A stretch of 16,833 nt of DNA from contig CAKARD010000017.1 of assembly GCA_916720425.1 (NCBI GenBank), forward strand, positions 1 to 16,833. Reading direction: 5' to 3'. This DNA is from an uncultured Kingella sp. (GTDB lineage Bacteria; Pseudomonadota; Gammaproteobacteria; Burkholderiales; Neisseriaceae). Shown piece by piece: positions 1 to 6,596 of the stretch. The number at the start of each line of letters is the position of its first letter. Position 1 is the first letter of the stretch. A program made the position numbers and the translations under genes. Under the pieces are notes generated by a model. The model was not told the origin of the DNA. It was given only the letters and a program-made list of their open reading frames with translations, and made no database searches.

Positions 1-1525
1 TAACTTGCATTAAACCTTGCGCCCCCACACTAGATTGCGCCCCCATGACAAAGCGACTTTCTTGACGAATCAAACCATATACCCATGCAGGATCCACGTT
101 ATTTTCATTGGCATAACGTACAACTAAATCACGATAGGGCATGATATATCGCAAATGATAATTGAGCAAATGGTCAGTTTTATCAGCACTATAAATCGCC
201 ATTTCATAAAATTGATGATTGAATGCCAATTGTGCAGCGGTTAATAAAGTAGCCTCATTCATACCGCGTGTAGCATAACGCCATTCCGCTTGGGCTTGGC
301 GACGCATTTTAAAATCGCTGTTTTGTTTACTGGTATAAAACAAACTTAATGCACGGTGAATGGCACCATCTTTAGCCAAATGTTCTATATGCTGTGGTGA
401 TGTATTGGGGGCGGTATTATGTGTATTGACACGCTGGCCCAATTCTTCTATGGCTAATAATGCATAGAAATTACGTCCACTATTAGCCGTGCGTTGGTAT
501 AATGAACGCGCTGCAGCATGGTTGTTTTGAGAAGCTAAACTGCGTGCCAGCCAATACATCCAAGCTGGGTCTTGTTGTAATTTACTGGGCATAGACTGTA
601 TAACATTGCCTAATAAAATCCAATTTTGTGTACGCAATGCAGAACGCGCAAACCATTCAAATTGCTCATTATTTAATTGGTTACGATTGGCTTTTTGATA
701 ATAATTGAGTGCTTGTGAAAAGTTTTGATTTCTCGCTTGAGTCAATCCCAATACCCCCCATGCAAAACCCACTTGTTCATTATTTAAATTACCAGCGATA
801 CTGGTTAAACGTGCTGCAGCGGAATCTGGTGATTTTTGTGCAGTAGGGCTAATCACATCGCGCAATAAATTTTCTTGCCACCCATAGCCTGAGCCGCTAT
901 TTAAGGGGCTACCCAATGCGGCAGCTAAGGCATTTGCATCAGAAATTTGACCACTGGCAATCAAACCGCGTACACGTCGCCAAGCACGACTAGGATTTAA
1001 ACTGTTTGCACGTATTTGTAGTAATGTATTACAACCTTGTGCCAATTTACCTGTTTCTTCTACTAAGTCATTAATAAATTGTGGATCGTTTTCTAATCCC
1101 AATAAATGAGCATAACAACGTGTTTCTTGTTGCCGCGCTTCTGAATGCAATAGCATGTATTGTTGTCTAAATAAAATTATCTGATTGCGACGTCCCAAAC
1201 TTTTTAGCCATTCGTTACGTACCGTTTCTCCCATGGCACTTTCATTTTCTGTAGCTAAAAATTGTGCTGGTGCATTGTCATCACCTGATTTTGTTGTTGC
1301 TAACACACTATCCAAACGGCGAAAGTCGTTGACAATTTGTTCTGGCGAATACGCTTGTCGCATTAATGGCATATGAAAACTTCCAGTATTACTGGCTGTT
1401 TGTGATGTTATTTCCTGCGTTTGTAACGCATCTTGATCAGGCACTGGAATAGTGTAATTAGATGAACAAGCTGCAAGAACCACTAAAGCTAGGCTAGCTG
1501 TAAGATAATACTTCTTTTGGCTCAT
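1..1525 (-). CDS. slt: Soluble lytic murein transglycosylase (Slt/LtgA-like lipoprotein), 3' end cut by window edge
   Basis: This gene encodes a peptidoglycan-cleaving lytic transglycosylase that would make 1,6-anhydro-muropeptides in the periplasm. The frame is open for 508 codons from the ATG at 1525 to the window edge, with no stop. The N-terminus has a lipoprotein signal (K4-K5, hydrophobic stretch, lipobox L17-A-A-C20, Ser at +2), so outer-membrane anchoring is expected. A long alpha-helical region, as in the Slt70 superhelical domain, precedes the start of the SLT catalytic domain: IRQESRF, with E489 the likely catalytic Glu, then SSVGAQGLMQV at the edge. Neisserial LtgA is about 616 residues by recollection, so roughly 100 C-terminal residues lie outside. 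A modest GAG Shine-Dalgarno precedes the ATG. Family assignment is firm; equivalence to LtgA specifically is inferred. Confidence 0.93.
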   Translation of the reverse strand, partial: MSQKKYYLTASLALVVLAACSSNYTIPVPDQDALQTQEITSQTASNTGSFHMPLMRQAYSPEQIVNDFRRLDSVLATTKSGDDNAPAQFLATENESAMGETVRNEWLKSLGRRNQIILFRQQYMLLHSEARQQETRCYAHLLGLENDPQFINDLVEETGKLAQGCNTLLQIRANSLNPSRAWRRVRGLIASGQISDANALAAALGSPLNSGSGYGWQENLLRDVISPTAQKSPDSAAARLTSIAGNLNNEQVGFAWGVLGLTQARNQNFSQALNYYQKANRNQLNNEQFEWFARSALRTQNWILLGNVIQSMPSKLQQDPAWMYWLARSLASQNNHAAARSLYQRTANSGRNFYALLAIEELGQRVNTHNTAPNTSPQHIEHLAKDGAIHRALSLFYTSKQNSDFKMRRQAQAEWRYATRGMNEATLLTAAQLAFNHQFYEMAIYSADKTDHLLNYHLRYIMPYRDLVVRYANENNVDPAWVYGLIRQESRFVMGAQSSVGAQGLMQV

Positions 1526-1549
1526 AAAAAAACTCGGCTAAAATAAGTT

Positions 1550-1558
1550 ATCATAGCA
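1550..1558 (-). promoter_or_regulatory. Extended -10 promoter for slt
   Basis: On the minus strand the sequence reads TGCTATGAT, an extended -10 (TG-N-TATGAT) about 25 nt upstream of the slt ATG. No good -35 is visible, which suits an extended -10 promoter. The prediction rests on sequence alone. Confidence 0.45.
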
Positions 1559-1647
1559 CTTTTTACTTTTATTGAGCATATACTGCTATTCATTAAGTAA
1601 ATATATTGCATATAAACAAAATATTACAGAATAATCTCTAAAATTCT

Positions 1648-1675
1648 TTGACAAATTTTAATAATACAGTATAAT
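1648..1675 (+). promoter_or_regulatory. Consensus sigma-70 promoter for tRNA-Asn
   Basis: TTGACA (1648-1653) and TATAAT (1670-1675) match the sigma-70 consensus in all 12 positions with a 16-bp spacer. The mature tRNA begins 12 nt after the -10, so the 5' leader is only a few nucleotides. This fits a strong, constitutive stable-RNA promoter. Confidence 0.9.
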
Positions 1676-1686
1676 TAAAAAATCAT

Positions 1687-1762
1687 TCCCTGATAGCTCA
1701 GTCGGTAGAGCGACGGACTGTTAATCCGCAGGTCGCTGGTTCGAGCCCAGCTCGGGGAGCCA
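1687..1762 (+). tRNA. tRNA-Asn (anticodon GTT)
   Basis: A complete 76-nt cloverleaf can be drawn. The acceptor stem pairs 1687-1693 with 1752-1758, the discriminator is G1759, and CCA is encoded at 1760-1762. The D arm is GCTC/GAGC and the anticodon loop is CTGTTAA with GTT at 1720-1722. The T arm is GCTGG/CCAGC with loop TTCGAGC. The anticodon stem has an A-C mismatch at its outer pair, which I recall as common in proteobacterial tRNA-Asn. The first pair is U1-A72, the known GatCAB recognition pair for tRNA-Asn. This matters because the neighbouring AspRS looks non-discriminating. The gene is convergent with aspS. Confidence 0.98.
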
Positions 1763-1767
1763 AATTT

Positions 1768-1803
1768 AAACTGTCTAAACAACATTTAGACAGTTTTCTT
1801 TTT
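1768..1803 (+). terminator. Rho-independent terminator of tRNA-Asn
   Basis: A perfect 12-bp stem (AAACTGTCTAAA at 1768-1779 with TTTAGACAGTTT at 1785-1796) and a 5-nt loop are followed by TCTTTTT. The hairpin starts 6 nt after the CCA end, so it belongs to the tRNA transcript. Confidence 0.92.
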
Positions 1804-2045
1804 ACGCTGCTGTTTTGACTGTGTCTATTTTTTGTGCCAAATATCTACACGACTTTACAGATATTTGATCGCTAAATTAAGTGTCATACACCCATCTCAT
1901 CCAGAAATAAATTTAAATCATTAGGAGTGTATTTATTTTCTTTAAATACATTTATTTCTATAGTTTAATTTCAAGGGTACGCCATCTTTTCAATCATTTC
2001 CACACTTTAATCTTCATTATTCTTGTGTCATTTTATTTTAATAAA
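1804..2045. other. Gene-free AT-rich spacer with inverted repeats
   Basis: No credible coding frame is visible between the tRNA terminator and the aspS terminator. The stretch holds a perfect 9-bp inverted repeat (CAAATATCT 1838-1846 and AGATATTTG 1859-1867). It also holds a two-layered inverted repeat: an outer pair GAAATAAAT 1904-1912 with ATTTATTTC 1950-1958, and an inner pair TGTATTTA 1928-1935 with TAAATACA 1943-1950. Some such repeats are expected by chance in AT-rich DNA. No function is assigned. Confidence 0.5.
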
Positions 2046-2074
2046 AAACCTGAACTCACCATGGGTTCAGGTTT
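2046..2074 (-). terminator. Rho-independent terminator of aspS
   Basis: On the minus strand a 12-bp stem with one G-U pair (2063-2074 with 2046-2057) and a 5-nt loop is followed by TTTATT, starting 11 nt after the aspS stop. It ends the aspS transcript and faces the convergent tRNA-Asn unit. Confidence 0.88.
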
Positions 2075-2085
2075 CTTCATATTAA

Positions 2086-3894
2086 TCAAACATCTTTGTG
2101 TTCGGATTGTTTCACACGCAAACGCAAACTCAATTCACGCAATTGTTTTTCATCTACTGAATTAGGCGCGTTGGTCAATAAGCATTGGGCGCGTTGGGTT
2201 TTCGGGAATGCAATCACATCGCGAATAGACTCTGCACCCGTCATTAACGTCACCAAGCGATCCAAACCAAACGCTAAACCACCATGCGGCGGCGCACCAA
2301 ATTTCAAATTATCCAACAAGAAACCGAATTTTTCTTGTTGTTCTTCGGGCGTGATTTTCAGCGCAGCAAATACTTTTTCTTGAATTTCTGCACGATGAAT
2401 ACGAATCGAACCGCCACCAATTTCCCAGCCATTCAACACCATATCATACGCACGCGCCAAACATTTTTCAGGTGCAGAAACCATCAAATCTTCATGACCT
2501 TCTTTCGGTGCAGTAAAGGGGTGATGCACGGCAACATATCGGTCGGCATCCTCATCGTATTCAAACATTGGGAAATCCACCACCCATAACGGTTTCCATT
2601 CGTCCACAAAATAACCGTTTTCTAAACCGTGTTCTTTACCGATTTTAATGCGTAACGCGCCGATGGCTTCGTTCACGATTTTTTCTTTGTCTGCCCCGAA
2701 GAAAATAATGTCGCCATTTTCCGCGCCAGTTCGCGCAATAATTTCTTTCAACGCGTTTTCAGACAAAAATTTGACGATTGGGCTTTGTAAGCCGCTATTT
2801 TCGCCATTAGACAAATTGGTCACATCGTTGACTTTGATGTACGCCAAACCTTTTGCGCCGTAAATACCCACAAATTGCGTGTATTCGTCAATTTCTTTGC
2901 GGCTAAATTTTGCGCCATTTGGCACACGCAATGCCACCACACGACCATTTTTCATGTCTGCTGCGCCACGGAAGACTTTAAACTCTTCGGTTTTCATCAA
3001 ATCAGTTAATTCGGTAAATTTCAACGAGATACGCATATCGGGTTTGTCCGAACCGTAGTAGAACATCGCATCTGAATATTGCATACGAGGAAAATCACCC
3101 AAATCCACGCCTAGTGCATCTTTGAAAACTTGTTTCGCCATGCCCTCGGTAATGTCCATGATTTCGTTTTCAGTCAAAAACGAAGTTTCCAAGTCAATTT
3201 GCGTGAATTCAGGCTGCCTATCCGCGCGCAAATCTTCATCACGGAAACACTTGGTGATTTGGTAATAACGGTCAAAACCCGCCACCATCAATAATTGTTT
3301 GAATAATTGTGGCGATTGCGGCAATGCGAAAAATTCGCCAGCATGAACGCGACTTGGCACAAGATAATCACGCGCACCTTCGGGCGTAGAGCGTGTCAAC
3401 ATCGGGGTTTCAATGTCAATAAAGCCTTGCGCGTCCAAATAACGGCGCACACCCATCGCAACTTGATAACGCAATTTTAAATTACGCTGCATATATGGAC
3501 GGCGTAAGTCAATCACGCGGTTTTGTAAACGCACGGTTTCGCTGATGTTTTCTTCATCAATTTGGAAAGGAGGCGTAGCAGCTGTATTCAAAATTTCAAT
3601 TTCTTTGGCGAGAATTTCAATTTTGCCTGAAATCATTTTGTCGTTGGTTGTACCTTCTGGACGGTTACGCACGCGCCCTGTGATGCTCAACACAAATTCG
3701 CTGCGCGCACTATCCGCTAATTTGAATGCTTCGGGCGTATCGGGGTCAATCACGACTTGTACCATGCCTTCGCGGTCGCGCAAGTCAATAAAAATCACAC
3801 CGCCATGGTCGCGGCGGCGGTGTACCCAACCTTTTACGGTTACGGTTTGGTCTAAATATTGTTCGTTGATTAGACCGCAATAGTTTGTACGCAT
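2086..3894 (-). CDS. aspS: Aspartate--tRNA(Asp/Asn) ligase, non-discriminating type
   Basis: This is a bacterial-type class II aminoacyl-tRNA synthetase of 602 residues, the usual length. It has an N-terminal OB-fold anticodon domain (about 1-110), then motif 2 ([16 protein letters not shown], 217-232, with R218) and motif 3 (GLAFGLDR, 539-546), separated by the bacterial GAD insertion. Residues H30 (RRDHGG) and G81 (RPEGT) align with H31/G82 of Pseudomonas aeruginosa AspRS, known determinants of the enzyme that also charges tRNA-Asn. E. coli has Leu and Lys there. Asp-tRNA(Asn) would then be amidated by GatCAB, not seen here. The start has AAGGAA 8 nt upstream. The codons for RQPE contain an AG-kingDUS. 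The gene lies last in a run with the DUF502, DUF29 and Ivy genes. No convincing promoter of its own is visible. Confidence 0.98.
   Translation of the reverse strand: MRTNYCGLINEQYLDQTVTVKGWVHRRRDHGGVIFIDLRDREGMVQVVIDPDTPEAFKLADSARSEFVLSITGRVRNRPEGTTNDKMISGKIEILAKEIEILNTAATPPFQIDEENISETVRLQNRVIDLRRPYMQRNLKLRYQVAMGVRRYLDAQGFIDIETPMLTRSTPEGARDYLVPSRVHAGEFFALPQSPQLFKQLLMVAGFDRYYQITKCFRDEDLRADRQPEFTQIDLETSFLTENEIMDITEGMAKQVFKDALGVDLGDFPRMQYSDAMFYYGSDKPDMRISLKFTELTDLMKTEEFKVFRGAADMKNGRVVALRVPNGAKFSRKEIDEYTQFVGIYGAKGLAYIKVNDVTNLSNGENSGLQSPIVKFLSENALKEIIARTGAENGDIIFFGADKEKIVNEAIGALRIKIGKEHGLENGYFVDEWKPLWVVDFPMFEYDEDADRYVAVHHPFTAPKEGHEDLMVSAPEKCLARAYDMVLNGWEIGGGSIRIHRAEIQEKVFAALKITPEEQQEKFGFLLDNLKFGAPPHGGLAFGLDRLVTLMTGAESIRDVIAFPKTQRAQCLLTNAPNSVDEKQLRELSLRLRVKQSEHKDV
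3208..3219 (-). repeat. DNA uptake sequence, AG-kingDUS, inside aspS
   Basis: The minus strand reads AGGCAGCCTGAA, a 12/12 match to the AG-kingDUS dialect. It spans codons 226-229 (R-Q-P-E) of AspRS motif 2, a near-invariant protein segment. The uptake signal is therefore housed in constrained coding sequence through codon choice. Confidence 0.85.
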
Positions 3895-3941
3895 ATTGTT
3901 ATTTCCTTGTTTTACAATAGTGTTTCTAATTTAAAAATGAG

Positions 3942-3958
3942 TTTCAGGCTGCCTGAAA
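3942..3958. repeat. Quasi-palindromic DNA uptake sequence (simDUS +, kingDUS -)
   Basis: TTTCAGGCTGCCTGAAA holds AGGCTGCCTGAA (AG-simDUS) on the plus strand at 3946-3957 and AGGCAGCCTGAA (AG-kingDUS) on the minus strand at 3943-3954... both are exact 12-mers offset on opposite strands. The element begins 4 nt past the Ivy stop. On the minus strand it can fold into a 7-bp hairpin with a 3-nt loop, followed shortly by ATTTTT, so it may also act as a weak terminator before aspS. Confidence 0.85.
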
Positions 3959-3961
3959 TGA

Positions 3962-4450
3962 TTATTCAGTATGTTCTTTATGCCATTCGTTTTTTAAAAA
4001 ATCCAATTCTGCTGCATTGGGTTTCCCATAAACATAAGTTTGACTGGGTTTGTTTGCAACATATTCATCGTCATCATACACAACGTGATAGGCGACCATA
4101 CGCTGTTTATCACTCAGAATAAGAATATACATTCTATTTGCACCACAATTATGCGGCTGACACATGGTTGTGTAATAGTATTTTTTATGATTAACTAAAA
4201 CCTCTTCCAAAGGTGGCATGGGACCTGCCATTTTACGCACCCAATTATGCATGGGAATTTTGGGCGCATGTTTGCCAATTTGTTCATGCCAACGTTGTTT
4301 AAATGCAGCCTGTTTATACCAGTCAAACAGAAAAACTTCCTCACCTTTGCCGTTACGCAACGTTTTGTCTACCTCAACCGCCATAGGCTTTTCTGCCATT
4401 GCTGCTATGGGCAACCATAATGTGATGAATAATGTAATAATCTTTTTCAT
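3962..4450 (-). CDS. ivy: Ivy-family periplasmic C-type lysozyme inhibitor
   Basis: This 162-residue protein has a clear Sec signal peptide (KK, hydrophobic core, cleavage expected after AMA at residue 19). It contains C97-Q-P-H-N-C102, the counterpart of the CKPHDC loop of E. coli Ivy, whose His enters the lysozyme active site; H100 would be that residue here. E. coli Ivy is 157 residues, so the length fits. The predicted role is to bind host C-type lysozyme in the periplasm and protect peptidoglycan. The rest of the similarity to Ivy is only moderate by eye. It lies between the DUF29 gene and aspS on the same strand, with an uptake sequence on each side and only a weak Shine-Dalgarno (AAGA). 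Calling it the orthologue of E. coli ivy is an inference. Confidence 0.8.
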   Translation of the reverse strand: MKKIITLFITLWLPIAAMAEKPMAVEVDKTLRNGKGEEVFLFDWYKQAAFKQRWHEQIGKHAPKIPMHNWVRKMAGPMPPLEEVLVNHKKYYYTTMCQPHNCGANRMYILILSDKQRMVAYHVVYDDDEYVANKPSQTYVYGKPNAAELDFLKNEWHKEHTE

Positions 4451-4463
4451 ATATTCTTAATTC

Positions 4464-4480
4464 TTTCAGGCTGCCTGAAA
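4464..4480. repeat. Quasi-palindromic DNA uptake sequence (simDUS +, kingDUS -)
   Basis: This is the same 17-mer, TTTCAGGCTGCCTGAAA, as at 3942-3958. It includes AGGCTGCCTGAA at 4468-4479 on the plus strand. On the minus strand it encodes the last residues and stop of the DUF29 protein (F-Q-A-A-stop). It lies 14 nt upstream of the Ivy start codon. Confidence 0.85.
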
Positions 4481-4903
4481 AAAATCCTTATTCAAAATTT
4501 CGTCAATTGTCCAAATGGGTTGTAGTGGCAAGGTTTTGATACCTGTTTCATTTTGCGCTTGTTGTGTGCCACGTTGCCATGCTTTGTTGAACCATTCGGT
4601 GTCGTCAAAATGATTGCGCAGGCTGGGAGAATCTTCCAGTAAATCAGTAATTTCTTGGCGTTGGTCAATAATGGTTCTGCGCCAACTATTGCCTTGATAG
4701 GTCGGCTGAAATTCCCATTTTAACAAGTGAGCAATTAAAATGCCCATGCGGCGGAGTAATTCACGGTGTTCTTTTCGGCTCATGGCTTGCATTTCTTCAA
4801 TGAGATTTTCAATGTCCAATTCGTGCAGATTGCCTGCCTGAAGCAGGGCAGCTTGTTGTTCTGCCCAAGCAGCCAGGTCTTGATGATAAGAAACTTTTTG
4901 CAT
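4466..4903 (-). CDS. DUF29 family protein
   Basis: This is a 145-residue soluble, helical protein of the DUF29 family. Recognisable family features are YHQDLAAWAEQQAALLQAG (6-24), ELDIENLIEEM (28-38), the HLLKWEFQP segment (59-67) and SWRRTIIDQRQEI (73-85), with a C-terminal WTIDEILNKDFF. No signal peptide or membrane segment is visible. The function of the family is unknown to me and I assign none. The ATG lies 3 nt after the DUF502 stop, and its Shine-Dalgarno (AAGGA) is inside the last DUF502 codons, so translation is probably coupled. The C-terminus is supplied by an uptake sequence. A second, imperfect uptake-like 12-mer, TGCCTGCCTGAA (4831-4842), lies in the codons around residues 21-25. 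Confidence 0.88.
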   Translation of the reverse strand: MQKVSYHQDLAAWAEQQAALLQAGNLHELDIENLIEEMQAMSRKEHRELLRRMGILIAHLLKWEFQPTYQGNSWRRTIIDQRQEITDLLEDSPSLRNHFDDTEWFNKAWQRGTQQAQNETGIKTLPLQPIWTIDEILNKDFFQAA

Positions 4904-4906
4904 GAT

Positions 4907-5578
4907 TTAGTCCTTTTCAGGCAGCATTTTGTGTTTCAACGGCAATTCATCGGGCATCACCATGCCCAGCGAAATCACATATTTCAAGGCTTCATCCACC
5001 GTCATATCTAGCTCACGAATATCAGATTGGCGCACCATAATATAATAACCACCTGTTGGATTTGGTGTGGTTGGCACATAGACCGATACATAATCTGTTG
5101 GTTCAGGTAACACATTGGATACGGATTGTGGCACGCTGCCTGATACAAACGCAATTGTCCAAATATTGGGTTGTGGAAACGGCACTAAAACGGGGGTTTT
5201 GAACGACCGCGAATTATCCGACAACAAACTTTCCGACACCTTCTTTACGCTAGAATAAATGGATTTGACTACGGGAATGCGTCCTAATAAAGAATCCCAG
5301 CCTTCTAAAAATTTGCGTCCCAAAACATTGGCCGCCAGCACGCCTGTGATAAATAAAGCCAATACAGCCAAGACAAAACCCGCACCTGGTATATGAAAAC
5401 CTAAATACGTTTCAGGTTGCCATTGCTTGGGTATGAGATTAATTAATTTGTCAGTAGTGGTAATAATATAATCAACAATCCAAATGGTTACGGTTATGGG
5501 CAACCATACCAGCAGACCCGTAATCATATATCTTTTTAGGCACTTAGCTATGCCATTATTCTTTGTTGATTCTGCCAT
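4907..5578 (-). CDS. DUF502 family inner-membrane protein
   Basis: This 223-residue protein has two predicted membrane helices (about 17-39 and 63-85) and the conserved DUF502 signatures: GLLVWLP near the first helix, RIPVVKSIYSSVKK (100-113), PFPQPNIWTIAFV (133-145) and VYVPTTPNPTGG (167-177). The biochemical function is not established as far as I know. DUF502 genes commonly sit next to aspS in betaproteobacteria. Here the DUF29 and Ivy genes lie between them. The last codons (MLPEKD) contain ATGCTGCCTGAA, one base from simDUS. The start has only a weak Shine-Dalgarno; MAESTKN is the most upstream reasonable start and leaves a standard-length product. Confidence 0.92.
   Translation of the reverse strand: MAESTKNNGIAKCLKRYMITGLLVWLPITVTIWIVDYIITTTDKLINLIPKQWQPETYLGFHIPGAGFVLAVLALFITGVLAANVLGRKFLEGWDSLLGRIPVVKSIYSSVKKVSESLLSDNSRSFKTPVLVPFPQPNIWTIAFVSGSVPQSVSNVLPEPTDYVSVYVPTTPNPTGGYYIMVRQSDIRELDMTVDEALKYVISLGMVMPDELPLKHKMLPEKD
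4916..4927 (-). repeat. Imperfect DNA uptake sequence (11/12 simDUS)
   Basis: The minus strand reads ATGCTGCCTGAA, differing from AG-simDUS only at base 2, where it has the AT- start seen in the ATGCCGTCTGAA dialect of Neisseria. It lies in the final codons of the DUF502 gene, just before the DUF29 start. Confidence 0.6.
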
Positions 5579-5610
5579 AAAGTCTTGTGTGTGATAAAAA
5601 TGAAAAATAG

Positions 5611-5626
5611 CGTATTATACAATACG
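5611..5626 (-). promoter_or_regulatory. Probable -10 region inside a palindrome, upstream of DUF502
   Basis: The minus strand contains a perfect TATAAT (5614-5619) 36 nt upstream of the DUF502 ATG. It lies within CGTATTATACAATACG, an inverted repeat with 6-bp arms and a 4-bp centre. No good -35 is visible, so an activator or an operator overlapping the -10 is possible. This is the best promoter candidate for the DUF502-DUF29-Ivy-aspS run. Confidence 0.4.
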
Positions 5627-5718
5627 TAAATTATCTTATGGGAGTGAATGACACTTAGAGTGTGTGGTTTTTATCCATGATAAATCAATATTCTGCTAAT
5701 CATCATTTATGTTTATGT

Positions 5719-6582
5719 TTAACGAAGTAATTCATTGGTGATTTTTTGTAATAATGCCAAACGTTCTGGATCTATCACCCCTTGTGCAGCGGCGGTTTTA
5801 AAAACACAATGCGGCTCAGCGCGATGGGTGCAATTGTGAAAGCGACACTGCCCTATTAAATGACGCAAATCAGGGAAATATTCAGGCAAATGCATTGCTT
5901 GTAAATGATGCAAACCAAATTCTTGTAAGCCTGGGCTATCAATTAATTTTGTTTCTTTATCTAAATCATATAATTGTGCGTGCGTGGTCGTATGTTTACC
6001 TGAATCTAACGCCAAAGAAATCTCGTTGGTTCGTGCCAACTCATCACCCAATAAGGCATTGGTCAGTGTAGATTTACCCATGCCACTTTGTCCCAACATA
6101 ATATTGGTCTGCCCATGTAAAATCGGACGTAAGACTTCTGCATCAAACAAAGCAGATAAAGACAATAGCTGATAACCCATATCAACATAGGGTGATAAAG
6201 CATGATACAAAGATTCTGCTTGGTCTAAATCGCTTTTATTTAGCACAATCACGGGGTGAATATCGCCTGCTTCGGCTGCAATTAATGCACGCTGTAACAA
6301 CACCAAGCTTGGCGTAGGAACAGGTGCTAGCACAATCAACATTTGCGTAACATTAGCAGCAATCAATTTAGTTTTATACGCATCTTGACGATACAATAAA
6401 CTTTGACGCGGTATTAACCCCTCAATGACTGCTTGTTTGAGATTAATTTGCTGAATCTTAACCCAATCACCACAAGCAAAATCAGTACGCTTACCACGAG
6501 TATTGGCTTCAAAAGTTTGACTATCAGTACGCACAATATAGCGGCGACCATAACTAGCAATGATTTGTGCAATATATTGCAT
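5719..6582 (-). CDS. rsgA: Ribosome small subunit-dependent GTPase RsgA
   Basis: This is a circularly permuted GTPase that checks late 30S maturation. The 287-residue protein has an N-terminal OB-fold, then the permuted order G4 (NKSD, 115-118), G1 (GQSGMGKST, 164-172), G2 region (GKHTTT, 195-200) and G3 (DSPG, 215-218). The C-terminal zinc knuckle is C246, C251, H253 and C259. All key residues are present. It starts 14 nt after the engB stop with a weak Shine-Dalgarno, so it is probably co-transcribed with engB, a functionally matching ribosome-assembly pair. No clear terminator is seen in the 140 bp downstream. Confidence 0.97.
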   Translation of the reverse strand: MQYIAQIIASYGRRYIVRTDSQTFEANTRGKRTDFACGDWVKIQQINLKQAVIEGLIPRQSLLYRQDAYKTKLIAANVTQMLIVLAPVPTPSLVLLQRALIAAEAGDIHPVIVLNKSDLDQAESLYHALSPYVDMGYQLLSLSALFDAEVLRPILHGQTNIMLGQSGMGKSTLTNALLGDELARTNEISLALDSGKHTTTHAQLYDLDKETKLIDSPGLQEFGLHHLQAMHLPEYFPDLRHLIGQCRFHNCTHRAEPHCVFKTAAAQGVIDPERLALLQKITNELLR

Positions 6583-6596
6583 CGGTTATATTCTCA

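Noticed and set aside
1185..1376. Small plus-strand frame of 63 codons
   Set aside because: It lies wholly antisense to the intact slt frame and has no ribosome binding site.
5133..5144. Another uptake sequence (ACGCTGCCTGAT) in DUF502
   Set aside because: Only 10 of 12 bases match and it lies in coding sequence, so it is near chance level.
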